Counted from the stretch's first letter, positions 11,530 through 22,828 are shown. The stretch: 64,000 nt of DNA from Notamacropus eugenii (GCF_028372415.1 NC_092875.1:192116372-192180371), one strand, 5' to 3'. Numbers and translations are program-made. Notes: generated by a model not told the origin, from the letters alone.

Positions 11530-11990
11530 TCAAGGGAGGAAACAAACTGCCTTCAATCTTTAATAACACCCCCAAGACCACTTCTCTTACTTTCCTAGAG
11601 CATCATTTAATTACTCACAGTGGTCCCAAATCAATGGACCACCCATCCCAATTAAGCAGCAGTACATACTAATTATCATTAGATTTAATTGGTTTCCCAT
11701 TTCAGCAACTTTCCCAATCAAGTGTGCCCCAATTAAATGGAGTTTACTGAACCACTTGAATTCTGCTTAAAGAAACCAAAAATCCTACATCTCAACTCCA
11801 GAGAATGTAGTAGTTTCACCAAGTCATAAGAGCCAGGTTCTAATTAAGGATGCAAAGGATATAATGAGGAAGTTGTATACAAAAATTGTGTCTTCTCTAG
11901 CCAAATCAAATTTTGATGAACATCAAAGAGAGCTGAGATAAACATTTTTGGTTACTGAGTTTTTTCTTAAATATTCTGATTTAGAAATCT
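11530..11990. other. Unique sequence, nothing identified
   Basis: AT-rich; ATTAA occurs repeatedly between 11600 and 11790 without forming a regular array. No gene is supported. Confidence 0.4.
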
Positions 11991-11994
11991 CTGA

Positions 11995-12175
11995 ATAGTA
12001 GAAGTAGAGGGGGTCTTAGAGATCATTCTAGTTCAACACCTCCTTTTTGTAGATCAGGAAACTGAGGTCCAGAGAAAGTCAGCGTCTTGTGCTAAGTTAA
12101 TATCACAGCAAGCAGTAGAACTCAGATGTTATGATTCAATCCCAGCCTCTTTTCTATTCACCACAATGACTCCTG
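11995..12175 (-). mobile_element. MIR SINE
   Basis: GGTCTTAGAGATCATTCTAG, TAGATCAGGAAACTGAGGTC, and CAATCCCAGCCTCTTTTCTA near the head end. Confidence 0.65.
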
Positions 12176-12189
12176 TTTGAAGAAATGTT

Positions 12190-12260
12190 GATTCTCATTT
12201 TACAGATTAAGAAACTGAGATTCAGCTAAAGGTTTTTTCATAGTCACGCACCTAGTAAGG
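12190..12260 (-). mobile_element. MIR core fragment cut by a SINE
   Basis: TCATTTTACAGATTAAGAAA then TAGTCACGCACCTAGTAAGG, where a younger SINE begins at 12261. Confidence 0.5.
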
Positions 12261-12514
12261 TTGTTGTTGTTCAGTCACTTTTTCATCCTGTCTCTTTCAG
12301 ATACCACTTGGGAGTTTCTTGTCAAAGAAAATGGAGTGGTTTGCCATTTCCTTTTCCAACTCATTTTACAGATGAGGAAACTGAGACAAACAGGGTTAAG
12401 TGACTTGCCCAGGGTCACATAGCTAATAAGTGTCTGAGGCCACATTTGAACTCAGAAAGACATCTTCCTAACTCCAGACACAGCACTTTATTCACTGCAC
12501 TACCTAGCTGTCCA
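12261..12514 (-). mobile_element. tRNA-headed SINE with BovB-like tail
   Basis: On the minus strand: tRNA-like head, GGGCAAGTCACTTAACCCTG, AATGAGTTGGAAAAGGAAAT, then the tail ending in CTGAACAACAACAA. Nearly complete. The GGAAATGGCAAACCACTCC block in its tail resembles BovB and ruminant Bov-tA 3' ends. Confidence 0.8.
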
Positions 12515-13116
12515 GGGATAATAATAACATCTATTTTTAAGGGTTGTCAATGAAGTTCAATTGAAATTTCATGTATATGTTCGTGTAAATATATGTATTA
12601 TTACATATATAGATGGATACATATGCATATGTGTATATGGAGGTACATACAAACCTTAAAGCCCTAATTAATGTTAGCTATAATTATTCCTATCTTATCC
12701 TATTTCAGTACATCAGAATATAAAAGTCATCAAAATGTCTAAGACACTATTCTAGCCAGTTAGAATTCACATTTTAAGCATAATGTGAAATACTTTGACT
12801 GTGGAAACCAAAAATTTCAGCAAGAAGCAATATTGTGACCTAGAGAATATTTGCCTGTGGAATCCAGTGCTTGCTTCCATTTCTTCACTTTCTTCCCCCT
12901 TCGTGGAATACCTTTCCCACTTCCAGGCATTCTCTCCTATTCTCTTACCTCTCCCTCACACACCCCACTGCCCCCAAACTCACAACACCCATAAGAATAG
13001 GATAGGATGTGGTATCAGCCAGTGTCTTGGGGAGCTACTGAGAGAGGAAAAAATGGAAATCTGTCCTAGTTTCTCCCAGATGCATCCAAAAGATGTCATA
13101 GATTATCTTAGAGACT
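12515..13116. other. Unique sequence, no gene recognised
   Basis: TATA and ATGTGTATA-rich at the left and C-rich at 12890-12990. The 110-codon frame starting at 12795 has no recognisable domain and no splice or promoter context. Confidence 0.4.
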
Positions 13117-13310
13117 GTTGTTGTTGATTTTTGACCTTCATTATTGAAGAGGATCATGACATCAGGAAGGTGATGCCATGACTTGCAAGTGAATTGGACT
13201 TAAATGAAGGAGGGCTGTGTAAAGACACCAGCCTCACTTTCTCCTCTGGAGCTATCTGGGTCCAGTAGAAAGATATACATTAGGAAAACTGGAGATGGCC
13301 GCACACCATG
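13117..13310 (-). mobile_element. Head-less copy of the RTE-bodied SINE, or short RTE derivative
   Basis: On the minus strand it runs GATAGCTCCAGAGGAGAAAG, TGAGGCTGGTGTCTTTACAC, a CCTTCATTTAAGTCCAATTC block, then CCTGATGTCATGATCCTCTT and AATGAAGGTCAAAAATCAAC. No tRNA head. It matches the RTE 5' UTR at 21520-21625 and the RTE tail at 25465-25509, and is the clearest link between the two. Confidence 0.65.
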
Positions 13311-14250
13311 GAGATAAGGGACACATGGCTTCCTTTTTACTGTGTACTGTTCCCTAGAAAGTGTCCCCACTTTCCTATGGTACTGAATATCCTTCGGTAT
13401 TTTTCTTAATACAGGAACATCATCACCAGGCTGTTACTCTGACTCAAGCAATCTAACCAAAGGCTTTATGCTCCAGAGAGTATGCTGCTTGAGTCCCCTG
13501 GCACTCAGAGCATTCAAGATAATAGGATGAAGCAGGGAACAACTGAGAATTACTCTCAAGAATCTAGTGTGCATCTGAATATGAGTGTGTATAGGGAGGA
13601 AGGGAAGAAAGATCATAAATGTGAACCGGTGGACTTGCTAGTGCACATAGGTAAGCAGAGATATTCCAAGCCCTGGATGAAAAGTCATCAACTCTGGGGG
13701 ACTTTCATGTATGTCATTTACATATGTATTAGATAACTCATGGCGTGCGGTAAACTATATGTGTTATCAGAGAAAATTATGCTATTCATACTGATTACAT
13801 ATAGTGGCAAGCACAAAAAGTTACTAAAGTACAAGAAGAAAAAAATGAAAAAAGCACTATTTGCAATTATATATGAGTACCAGTTAATTTATTGTATTTA
13901 ATGTAAAGGTTTTGTTAACTTTTTTCAGTTCAATATTTAACTTCAATCACTTAGTGACTTAGACAATTGGCAGTCATTTAAGTTCTAGACAACTCTCTGA
14001 GAATATAACTTGCAGAGAAGTTACAACCTACATTAGTGAAAAAATTCAGTTATACCAACTGATCCACAGGTTCAGACCCTATCCTTTTATAATCCCTACT
14101 CTTGGTCTTCCTCAACTGCAGTGCCATTTCATTCATGTATTTATGCTCTCCTGACAACATTGTAATAATGTTTTTTTTTTTTGTTTAACATTCAAAATTT
14201 GGGAGGGAAGATCTCATAGAACTTTTATTATCACTTACAGTCTTAAAAAC
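13311..14250. other. Unique sequence, no gene recognised
   Basis: AT-rich right half with a T-run at 14168. Open frames on both strands overlap at 13434-13736 and look like chance. Confidence 0.4.
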
Positions 14251-14505
14251 GGGCATGTAGGAGACTCAGTGGATAGAGTACTGGACCTGAAGTTAGGAAG
14301 ACTCATCTTCCTGAGTTCAAATCCAGCCTCAGACACTTACTAACTGTATGACCCTGGATAAGTTACTTAACTCTGTTTTCTAAGTTCCTTTACTGTAAAA
14401 TGAGCTGGAGAAGGAAATAGTAAACCATTTTAGTATCTTTGTCAAGTGAACCCCAAATGGGATCATGGAGAGTTGGACAAGACTGAAATGATTAATCAAC
14501 AGCCA
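14251..14505 (+). mobile_element. tRNA-headed SINE with BovB-like tail
   Basis: The head GACTCAGTGGATAGAGTACT has a box-A-like motif and GAGTTCAAATCC is box B. Then comes GAGCTGGAGAAGGAAATAGT, and the tail ends GACTGAAATGATTAATCAAC. It abuts the L1 at 14516. Confidence 0.8.
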
Positions 14506-14515
14506 TGATCCTAGG

Positions 14516-15179
14516 GACTGTATCCTAAAGAGATCATAAAAATGAGAAAAGGTCCCACATGTAAAAAAAAAAATATTTATAGCAGCCCTCTTTGTGGTGG
14601 CAAAGAACTGGAAATTGAGGGGATGCCCATCAATTGGGGAATGGCTGAAAAAGTTGTGGTATATGAATGTAATGGAATACTATTGTGCTATAAGAAATGA
14701 TGAACAGGAAGACTTCAGAGAGGCCTGGAAGGACTTATATGAAGTGATGCTGAGTGAAATGAGCAGAACCAGGAGAACATTATACACAGTGTCAGCCACA
14801 GTGTGTGAGGATTGTTTCTGGTGGAACTAGCACTCTATAGCAATACAAGGACCTAAAACATTCCCAAAGGATTTTTGAGGCAAAATGCCATCCATGTCTG
14901 GAGAAAGAACTATGGAATCAGAACACAGAATGAAGCAGAATTCTGTTGTAGTATGTTTTGTTTTGGTTTGTTTTTTTCTCATGGTTTCTCCCATTCATTT
15001 TGATTATTCTATGCAACATGACTAATGTAAAAATGTGGTTAATAAGAATGTATTGTAGAACTCATATAAGATTGCATGCCATCTAGAGGAGGGAGAGTGG
15101 ATAGAGTGGGGAGAAAATTTAAGACTTATGGAAGCGATTGTAAAATTCTGAAAACAAATAAATTAATTTAAAAAACCAG
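14516..15179 (+). mobile_element. 5'-truncated L1: ORF2 C-terminus and 3' UTR
   Basis: The frame at 14594-14830 reads VAKNWKLRGCPSIGEWLKK and then WYMNVMEYYCAIRNDEQEDF, the same order as the C-terminus of mammalian L1 ORF2p (AKTWNQPKCPTMIDWIKKMW in human). A 3' UTR follows, ending in an A-rich AAATAAATTAATTTAAAAAA tail. TGATCCTAGG (14506-14515) and TGATCTTAGG (15180-15189) flank it as a probable target-site duplication with one mismatch. The best preserved L1 3' end in the window. Confidence 0.85.
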
Positions 15180-15394
15180 TGATCTTAGGAAAGTCAGTCT
15201 AAATATTAACTCAATTCTAGAAATTATCATCTCTTTTTTTTTTCCTGGAAGTATCAATATCTAAGATGCTTGACTTGCAGAATACTTCTTACAATGAAAT
15301 CCCATATATTTATTTCTCAGTTCATCCAAATAAATAAAACAGAATTTAAAGCTGAAAAGACACTTCAAGGGAATCTATTCCAAAACTTCCATTT

Positions 15395-15580
15395 TTAATA
15401 ATTTACTATAGTACAGCACTTTGAGTTTCGCAAAACAGTTCCCATAGGTTATTTTTTTCTGAAACTAACAAAACACTCTGAGGTTGGAAGTTACTATGAT
15501 TATTATTTTCTTCATCTTACAGATGAGAAAATAAGGTTCAATGAGGTGAAATGATCTAGTCATGTTCATATAACTAGCAT
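15395..15580 (-). mobile_element. MIR SINE
   Basis: CAGCACTTTGAGTTTCGCAA, then TATTATTTTCTTCATCTTAC and GATGAGAAAATAAGGTTCAA. Confidence 0.6.
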
Positions 15581-15829
15581 ATATACTTACATACACACAC
15601 ATATACATGTATATATATATACATATATAACAAGAACAAAACTTTTCTGATTTAGAGTAGACTTCAAAACCTCAGAGATAAAATATTTCAATCCTCTTAT
15701 AGTGTTGAAAAACAAACCCAGATATTTACCCTCGGCCACACAGGCTGTAAATGTTTGATCAAAGTTATGAATCCAGTCCCACTGGTTGGGTTCTGACTGG
15801 TACTGACAGGTCCAGCACTGCCACTGACT

Positions 15830-16308
15830 ATGTCAAATTACTTCTGTAACGTCTCATTTCCATCTGGCTGTACTTTTGGTCTTTTCCCTCACGTACCAGG
15901 AACCACATGATTAAGAAATTTCAGTATCCTGAAAAACTGAATCAATCTCAGTATCTCATCAAATCCCTGCCCCTCTGATTGGAGGATAGAGCCATGAACT
16001 CCAAAACCTCCATTTAGGGAAGGGCCCCCTCGCCAGCCATCTCAATTCTGTTTCCCAACTCTTTGCACATTTTGGACTTCTCCATCATGCCTTCTCATTG
16101 GGTACTTTCCCTCCTCTCTAACCTTATCCTACCCCCAGTCTTTTTTATCTTTCTTCTGTATATTATGTTCCCCCCATGAGAATATAACCCCTCTGAGGGC
16201 AGCAACTATCTTTCTTTTTGATTTGTATTTCTATCCCCAATGCTTAGCACAGTGCTAAGTGCTAAGCCCATATAAGGCTCTTAATACAATTGATTGATTG
16301 ATTGACAT
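15830..16308 (+). mobile_element. L2-tailed interspersed repeat
   Basis: The body CCTCCATTTAGGGAAGGGCC, CAGCCATCTCAATTCTGTTT and CTTCTCCATCATGCCTTCTC is followed by an L2-type tail, CCTCTGAGGGCAGCAACTAT to AATTGATTGATTGATTGA. Its body matches the repeat at 43890-44440, so the family extends well 5' of the L2 tail. Confidence 0.65.
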
Positions 16309-16309
16309 G

Positions 16310-16555
16310 TCTTGATTTTGTCAGATCTAAGAGGAATTTTAGATGTCATCTATTCCAAGTCCCTTGTTTTACAGATGAGGTAGCAGGTCTGGAGCGGAGA
16401 GATGACTTCGCAAATGTTAACCGTGTTGTGACTTTCAATGTGACAGCTGAGGTATTGTCTCAGATAAAGAAACTGAATCTAGGAGAGGCCTAAGGACATA
16501 TTCCCAACCACACATGTAGCCAGGATCAAACCAGGTCCTCAGATTCCAAAGTCAC
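16310..16555 (-). mobile_element. MIR with an internal insertion or duplication
   Basis: TCATCTATTCCAAGTCCC and TTTTACAGATGAGG are followed by about 70 bases without MIR similarity, then GATAAAGAAACTGAATCTAG and CCAGGATCAAACCAGG. Confidence 0.5.
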
Positions 16556-16649
16556 TTTTTTTTTTCCACAATGAGATGATGTCTTTTGTTCTGTCCAGTG
16601 ATGTGAAATTTGGAAGAAAATTTTCTTCACCTCCAACTTCTTTTTTCTT

Positions 16650-16745
16650 TCTTGAGTGCTGAGAATTAAAATTATTTTGTTCTTTATATTCATATCCCCA
16701 GTGTCTGGAACAACATTTATATATAATAAATGCTGATTGATAGCT
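16650..16745 (+). mobile_element. L2 3' tail fragment
   Basis: ATATCCCCAGTGTCTGGAAC then ATAATAAATGCTGATTGATA. Confidence 0.55.
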
Positions 16746-17020
16746 TTAAGAAGAAGGCTGGGTTAGCTGTTTAAAACTTCTCGATTCCCTGCATGATTCA
16801 GTAGAATCAAGACCAAGAGACCCTAAAGGGAGTTTTAGGATCTATAAGAAACCCAAACAGCCCCAGTTTGCTCATTCAACATGGATTCAAAACTTTCTTC
16901 TTCCTAGAAAATTGGAGCAGGTCTGATAACATTTTAGAGAACGATGCCAACTGCTACATATGGAGGTGTTCATTTGTTTTATATATATTTCTAATTGCCT
17001 ATAAAGCAAAAGTGGGACAT

Positions 17021-17262
17021 GCTGTTCAGTCGTTTTTCAGTCATGTCTGACTCTTTGTCACCTCATTTGAGGTTTTCTTGGAAGAATGATTTGCCGTTTC
17101 CTTCTCTAGCTCATTTTGCAGATGAGGAAACCGAGGCAAACAGGATCTAATGATTTGCCCAGGGTCACACAGCTAGTAAGTATCTGAGGTTAGATTTGAG
17201 GTCAGGAAGATTCTTCTTCCTGACTCCAGATCAAGCATTCTATCTATTGTACCATCTTGCTG
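17021..17262 (-). mobile_element. tRNA-headed SINE with BovB-like tail
   Basis: Tail GCTGTTCAGTCGTTTTTCAG, core TTTTGCAGATGAGGAAACCG, and head end ATTCTATCTATTGTACCATC. Essentially full length. Confidence 0.8.
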
Positions 17263-17554
17263 AGGAAAAAAAAAATGGAGCAAGATTCCTGTCCTCAAAA
17301 AACTTGCCCATATGGGAACTGCTGGCTACTCAAAGGAGGCAACTGAAGGTCAATATGACAGCAGAAAGTTACTGTTGTTATAAATGCTACTTCAGCTGCC
17401 ACTATTGCCTCAATATTCCACATTATTTAAGTAGATAAGATAAACTAGAGTCTTTGACAAGTCATATCACTTTACCAAGTCTTGCCTTATCTAGTCATGA
17501 AAATAACCACAATAATTACCTACCAAGAAAGTCATGTTGCTAAAAGCTCCTTAG

Positions 17555-17655
17555 GAATAAATATTATTTATTAATTTTATCTTTATCTCCTTAGCCTTAG
17601 CCTTAGTGCCTGGCATACAGTAGGTGTTTAGTAAATACTTAGTGAGTAATTGCTT
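17555..17655 (+). mobile_element. L2 3' tail fragment
   Basis: TAGTGCCTGGCATACAGTAG and GTGTTTAGTAAATACTTAGT. Confidence 0.6.
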
Positions 17656-17844
17656 TATCAAATTAATAAAACTTCCTGAAGTCTTCAAAGCCTCTGGAGA
17701 AAGGCATAAGCAGGACATATGAAACCCTTTGGGGGAGTTAGAAAACACAGAAAACTCACAAAAACACAGAAAAAAACAGAAAAAAGTGAATGATGCCCCA
17801 TCTAACTTTATTTCAGCCATATCATGAAGTCCACCCCAGCAGCA

Positions 17845-17990
17845 GGAAGTGATCACACTTCTCCTTGAAAACCTAGAAGCCTAAGGGAACTCACTACCCT
17901 CTGAGTAATTCATTCCACTCTTAGATGGCTCAAATTGTTAAAAAGTTTTCCTTTAAAGTTAAAAATAAAACTACTCATTTCCTAACTTTG
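17845..17990 (+). mobile_element. CR1/L3-like LINE fragment
   Basis: GGGAACTCACTACCCTCTGA, ATTCATTCCACTCTTAGATG and AATTGTTAAAAAGTTTTCCT follow the order of L3/CR1 3' sequence. Confidence 0.5.
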
Positions 17991-18014
17991 ATAGAGCATT
18001 TTTTTTTTCTGATT

Positions 18015-18100
18015 GAATGAAAGGTCTATGAGGATGGGAACTATTTCAAATTTTCTTTGGTATCCCAACATCTAGGATAGTTATCTGGCAATACTATAGA
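18015..18100 (+). mobile_element. L2 3' fragment
   Basis: AAGGTCTATGAGGATGGGAA and ATCCCAACATCTAGGATAG; short and diverged. Confidence 0.4.
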
Positions 18101-18594
18101 ATTTTAGAAACTTAGACTTTGGGAACAAGATAATCCAGTCTTCTTTTAGGGGTCCAGAAAGAAGAGCTGACTGGCCCAACACCAATTTTTGTAACTTTCA
18201 GTGTGATATCCCCCTTCCTGTCCCTTTCTGATTAAAAAGAGAAGTGAGTTGAATTATGAAAGGAGGAAAATGAAAATCTGAGGCAAGGGAGATTACACTG
18301 TAAAATATTTACTATAGCTGATATTAAGCCTTGGGTTGCACACAATAGCCTTTAAATTCTGAGGAGGACCACAATTTCCCTCAGTAATTATGTGTAACTG
18401 AAGAGTTGTGGGATAGAATACCAGAGCTGAAGGATCAGTCTGATGAGGTGCCATACAATACGTTAAAAATAACTTTCTTCTATCTCAGGGCCATGTGAAA
18501 TCCTGACTTACGACTGGGCTATGAAGAGCCAGACTGTGCTTCCTATGAAAATTACGAATGAAATGACAGAGGGGTGAGAAATAGTCTATGCCAC

Positions 18595-18790
18595 ACTTAG
18601 AAGGGAAAAGGAGGCAGTGTGGACTATGTCTGTAGACAAAGGACCTGGGTTCAATTCCTCCATCGATTGCTTAATAGCTACTTTGGGAAGACATTTAAAA
18701 TTGTAGCCTCAATGTTCCCATCTATGAAATGGTAATTTTTTTTGTATATATTTTATCTCACAGAGTTGTTGTGTGAACAAAGTGTTCTTT
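18595..18790 (+). mobile_element. MIR SINE
   Basis: Head GACCTGGGTTCAATTCC, TTGTAGCCTCAATGTTCCC and TCACAGAGTTGTTGTGTGA. Confidence 0.6.
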
Positions 18791-18799
18791 AAATGTTTA

Positions 18800-19980
18800 T
18801 TACTCTAAATGTAACATGATTGACTCTGACTCCACTTTCTCTAGTCCAGGCTTATTATACCTACCTCTTCAGGGTTTCAGGCACCCTGGGGGTTTGGGGT
18901 GTTTTTTTTCCTATGTCATTGCCTCAAACCCCTACTAAATATTCTACCTTCCTGTTTTAAGGGCCCAGTGATTAATACATCATTTCCATTTTAACCCTTA
19001 AACATTAGATAGCTTTAATAAAAAGATCTTTGCACCTTGGATATAGCAAAAGCATACAATCATTACTGTATAAGTTCCCTTACAACCATAGTTGGTGAGG
19101 GGGTCATTACTATCAGAACTTAGATTGGTTTCTGTGTAACACTGGTCCCACAGAGTTCAAGTCTCAAAGCCAGAGTCACTGTCAGCTTCCATCCCAGATA
19201 CTTAGCTCTCAAAGCATCAATACTAGGCTGACTATAACACCCACTCTGAATTCCTGTACTTCACTGGCTTGGATGGAAAATTAGAAGCCCCACTCCCTGA
19301 AGGTAGAATGGGAAAGAATGAATGAAAAGTACAAATGCTCAGACCTATTTCTCAAGGATTTTATCACCTCAGGACCTTAGTGGGGAAAAAAACTTTTTAG
19401 GGTTCTTCCCCATTACCAAATGGTCTCACCAATTATAAGTGAAGAATTCACATCACTACCTCAGGATATAAATGTAAAAAAAGTCACAGGTTGTTGCTAA
19501 CTTACACTATTCTGAAGAACACAACAACTCTGGTCCAATGGAAAAGTCCAATGGAAAAAAGGCTACTCCCAGCCACATGGTAGGCCAACACACAATGTCC
19601 ACATTCCGTATTCACGATTCTTCCCGAAGCAGCTTCCTAATGTCCTTCATGTGGAGACCATATTTACAAATGAACAGTGTCAACAAATGTTCTAGATTTC
19701 CATTATAGAAACAAAAATGTCTAGGATGTGAAGGTGAGGGTATGCAGTATGGTATTGGCTATAGGATGGCAATTGTTGGATTTGGGGAAAACAAAAAAGA
19801 AAAGAAAGACAAAACACTGTAATAAAGGTGAATGGTCAAACAAACCAAATTTCCACATTGACTGGGTCCAAAAATGTTTTTTTTCTGCATATTTAGTCTA
19901 TCAACTCTACCAGAAGGCAAATAGCATTTTTCATCATTAATCCTTGAGAACCATGACTAATCATGACAAATCAGTTTTTT
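18800..19980. other. Unique sequence, no gene recognised
   Basis: No repeat or coding signal recognised. The T-run at 18903-18910 and A-runs at 19387 and 19554 are short. Confidence 0.4.
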
Positions 19981-19984
19981 TCAA

Positions 19985-20095
19985 AATAGTTTGTTTCAAA
20001 TGTTATTTTTTAAAATATAAATTGTTCTAGTACTATTCACTTCACTCTGCTTCAGGTCAAATGAGTCCTCCTAGGTTTCTCAGAAACTGGCTTTT
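19985..20095 (-). mobile_element. L1 3' UTR fragment
   Basis: TATTCACTTCACTCTGCTTC then CTCCTAGGTTTCTCAGAAAC resembles the reverse of marsupial L1 3' sequence. It ends where RTE copy A begins. Confidence 0.45.
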
Positions 20096-20847
20096 TTATT
20101 ATACACATTGATAGTGAGGTTGATGCATGTATTGCCAGAGCTAGCTTAGTGTTTGGGAAGCTCTGAAGTACAGTGTGGGAGAGAGGACTACCAAACTGAA
20201 GTATTACAGAGTTGTTGTGATGGCATCATTGTTGTATGTCTGTGAAACCTAGACAGCATACAAGTGCCATGTCAGGAAACTGAATTGCTTCCATGTGAAA
20301 TCTTGGGAAGATTCTGAATATACCTGAAAGACTAAGATACCAGACACTGATATCCTTTCTCAAGCTAAACTGCTAAGCATTTAGACTCTACTGCATAGAG
20401 GAAAATCCAGTGGGCTGCCCATGTTATAGGAATGCGAAAAGTTTGCTTGCAAAAAAGACTATTTTATGGAGAACTCACAGAGGGCAAGAGCTCACATGGT
20501 GGTGAGAAAAGTCAATACGAGGACACTCTCAAGGACTCTTAAGAACTTCAGAACTGATCGTGTAAAGTGGGATACACTGGCACAGGACTGCCCAGCATGG
20601 TGTGCCCTCATCAGAGAAGGTGCTGTGCTCTATGAACAAAGCAGAATTGAAGTAACTCAAAAGAAAGTCAAGATGCATGAATTTAGAGAATCTACCCCAA
20701 ATGTTCACATGGACTATTTGTGCCTGACCTGTGGTAGAGCATTCTGAGCTCATATTGGTTTGATCAGCCACAGTTGGACACATTGTAACTTGACTCTAGC
20801 ATAGTGATGTCATTTTGGTCCTCTTCAAGAATGAAGGACAACAACCA
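20096..20847 (+). mobile_element. RTE LINE copy A, 5'-truncated
   Basis: Collinear with 24440-25509 of RTE copy B but without the SINE that splits B. It begins near GTGAGGTTGATGCATGTATT. A frame from 20466 includes VHMDYLCLTCGRAF, the first half of the C-terminal zinc finger known in these RTE proteins, then a TGA; AHIGLISHSWTH follows in the same frame. The 3' end is TTTTGGTCCTCTTCAAGAAT then GAAGGACAACAACC. It is non-functional as it lacks endonuclease and most of the reverse transcriptase. Confidence 0.85.
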
Positions 20848-20860
20848 TAACACATAATAT

Positions 20861-21110
20861 TGTTGCTGTTGGTGGTCACTCAATTGTATCTAGCTCCTCA
20901 AGACCTCGTTTTGGATTTTCTTGGCAAAGATGACTGTAATATTTGGACATTTCCTTCTCCAAATCATTTCACAGATGAAGAAACTGAGACAAATACAATT
21001 AAGTGACTTGCCCATGGTCACATAGCTAGTAAGTGTCTGAAATCAGATTTAACTCAGGTTTTCCTGACACCAGACTGGGTACTCTATCCTCTGTATCACC
21101 TAGATACCCA
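20861..21110 (-). mobile_element. tRNA-headed SINE between two RTE copies
   Basis: Tail TGGTGGTCACTCAATTGTAT, core TTTCACAGATGAAGAAACTG, head end TCTGTATCACCTAGATACCC. BovB-tailed type. It lies exactly between the 3' end of RTE copy A and the 5' region of copy B. Confidence 0.8.
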
Positions 21111-21986
21111 ACATGTTATTACTCCACTACATGGGGGTGTAGGGTGCATTCAGAGAGGACCAGTAACTTTGGCGTGATGGCTGCTGAGTCCTTTTCAGGG
21201 CTTTTCCACCTTGGTGTCCACCTGTTGCACCCAATTCTCACCTGTGGCTCCAACAAGCTGCAGTGGCCACAATCCGGTAAACTGTTTCAGCAGATGGGCC
21301 AAAACAGGTTGAGGGTAACCAAGGGGTCTCAAACCCATTGAGGAATTAGGGGCATGTCTATCCCAAGCATGTGAAGATATCCCCTGGTGGAATGGGTGAA
21401 TGAGAACAATTTGTTCCAACAGCCATGAAGGCAGACGAAGCAGGTGATGTGGAGCACTTAGAGCTTGGTTAGACACTGAAGGCACCAAAGTCATCCACTG
21501 CATCCTGAATCATCTCCAGTCATCCTGACTCTGTTCTGCCACTGGACTATGGTGACCATGGAGGAGAGAGTGAGGCTGACGACTTTTTGCAACTCTGCCT
21601 CACTTAAATCCTATTTACGCTCGAGTCAGAAGACATAACCCATACCATTTTACTACTATACCTCAAAGTCCTATGGCGACAGGCAAGTGATGAAGTAGCA
21701 GGTGCAGATACATTGGGAGCTATAGTCACAGCCCTGCACACAGGTGGCCCAGACCATAGGGTTGTTTCTCATTGGAAGCAGCATTGGGACTCAGCAGCCC
21801 CCTGAGTGTCTAAGCAGCCTTTTAAGGATCACACTGCCCATATCCCGGTGTAAGGAAGGAGGCTAGAAAATGTGCCCTAAAAATTGTCTGCTTACCCAAC
21901 CCTGACCTGATTACAGCAGCAGGTGGGGAATTCCACTCTACAGTTGAAACAAAAAATGTACAAAATGTACAAAAACATATGCAAAG
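21111..21986 (+). other. RTE copy B 5' UTR
   Basis: About 870 bases before the first endonuclease codon. Positions 21297-21640 match the short element at 49517-49819: GGTCTCAAACCCA, a CCCAAGCATGTGAAGA-like block, GAGAACAATTTGTTCCAA, TCATCCACTGCATC and CTCACTTAAATCCTATT. Positions 21505-21640 also match the body of the tRNA-headed SINEs at 9481, 13117 and 25108. The region could carry an internal promoter, which is inference. Confidence 0.65.
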
Positions 21987-22828
21987 ATGATTCCACTCAC
22001 CATCGGTGCATGGAATGTGTACACACTTAAAAACAACACAAAATCCACTAGACCTGAAATCCGAACTGCTCTTGTTGCAAGAGAATGCCACAGGTATCAC
22101 ATCCAAATAGCAACCCTGAGTGAAATAAGGTTGGCAAATAAAGGCCAGCTTACTAACGCTGGAGCTGAATACACATTTTTCTGGAGTGGTCACAGCGTAG
22201 GGAAGCACTGTGTATCTGGAGTAGGTTTTGCAATCAAAACTAATCTAGTCAGCAAGTTGGTATGCCAGCCAAAAGGAGTGAATAACAGGCTCATGACAAT
22301 GCAATTGCCACTTGCAGGAAAACGCCATATCACCATCATCAGTGCTTATGCTCCTATCATGATGAACACTGAGATCAAAGAAAAATTTTATGAAGACCTA
22401 GAGACCCTTATCATCAATGTGCCAAAAGAGGACAAGTTTATAATTCTGGGTGACTTTAATGCTAGGCTAGAATCAGACTACCAACTTGGCAGGGAGTCCT
22501 AAGGAGGAATAGAGTTGGAAACAGCAACAGCAATAGTCATTTACTGCTGAAGACTTGTGCATCACATGACCTTCTTATCACCAGCACTGTCTTCTGTTTA
22601 CCTAAACATAATAAAACTTCATGGATGTACTCTCACAGCAAACACTGGCATCTAGTAGACTATGTGATTGTAAGGAGAAGAGACAGACAAGATATGAGAG
22701 TGACAAAGGCAATGTGTGGTGCAGAATGCTGGACTGATCATAGACTTATCCTTTCTAAGCTAAATATTCACATTCATCAAAAGCAGCCCCCCCCCTCCCC
22801 AAGGCAAAATGACTACCAGAAGAATTAA
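21987..22828 (+). pseudogene. RTE endonuclease domain (APE type), broken
   Basis: The first 171 codons start MIPLTIGAWNVYTL and include LSEIRLANKGQL, GVGFAIK, NNRLMTMQL, ISAYAPIM and ILGDFNARLE. These are the successive motifs of exonuclease-endonuclease-phosphatase domains, with the GDFNA motif near residue 157. A stop follows at 22500. The domain continues in another frame at 22625-22828 with DYVIVRRRDRQDM and CGAECWTDHRLILSKL, which carries the terminal DH motif. This domain nicks target DNA in the family. One frameshift and at least one stop separate the parts. Confidence 0.85.

Noticed and set aside
12795-13127. 110-codon plus-strand frame
   Set aside because: No domain, and its end lies in the RTE-derived repeat at 13117.
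21822-22208. 128-codon minus-strand frame
   Set aside because: Antisense of the RTE 5' UTR and endonuclease start, which have clear motifs on the plus strand.
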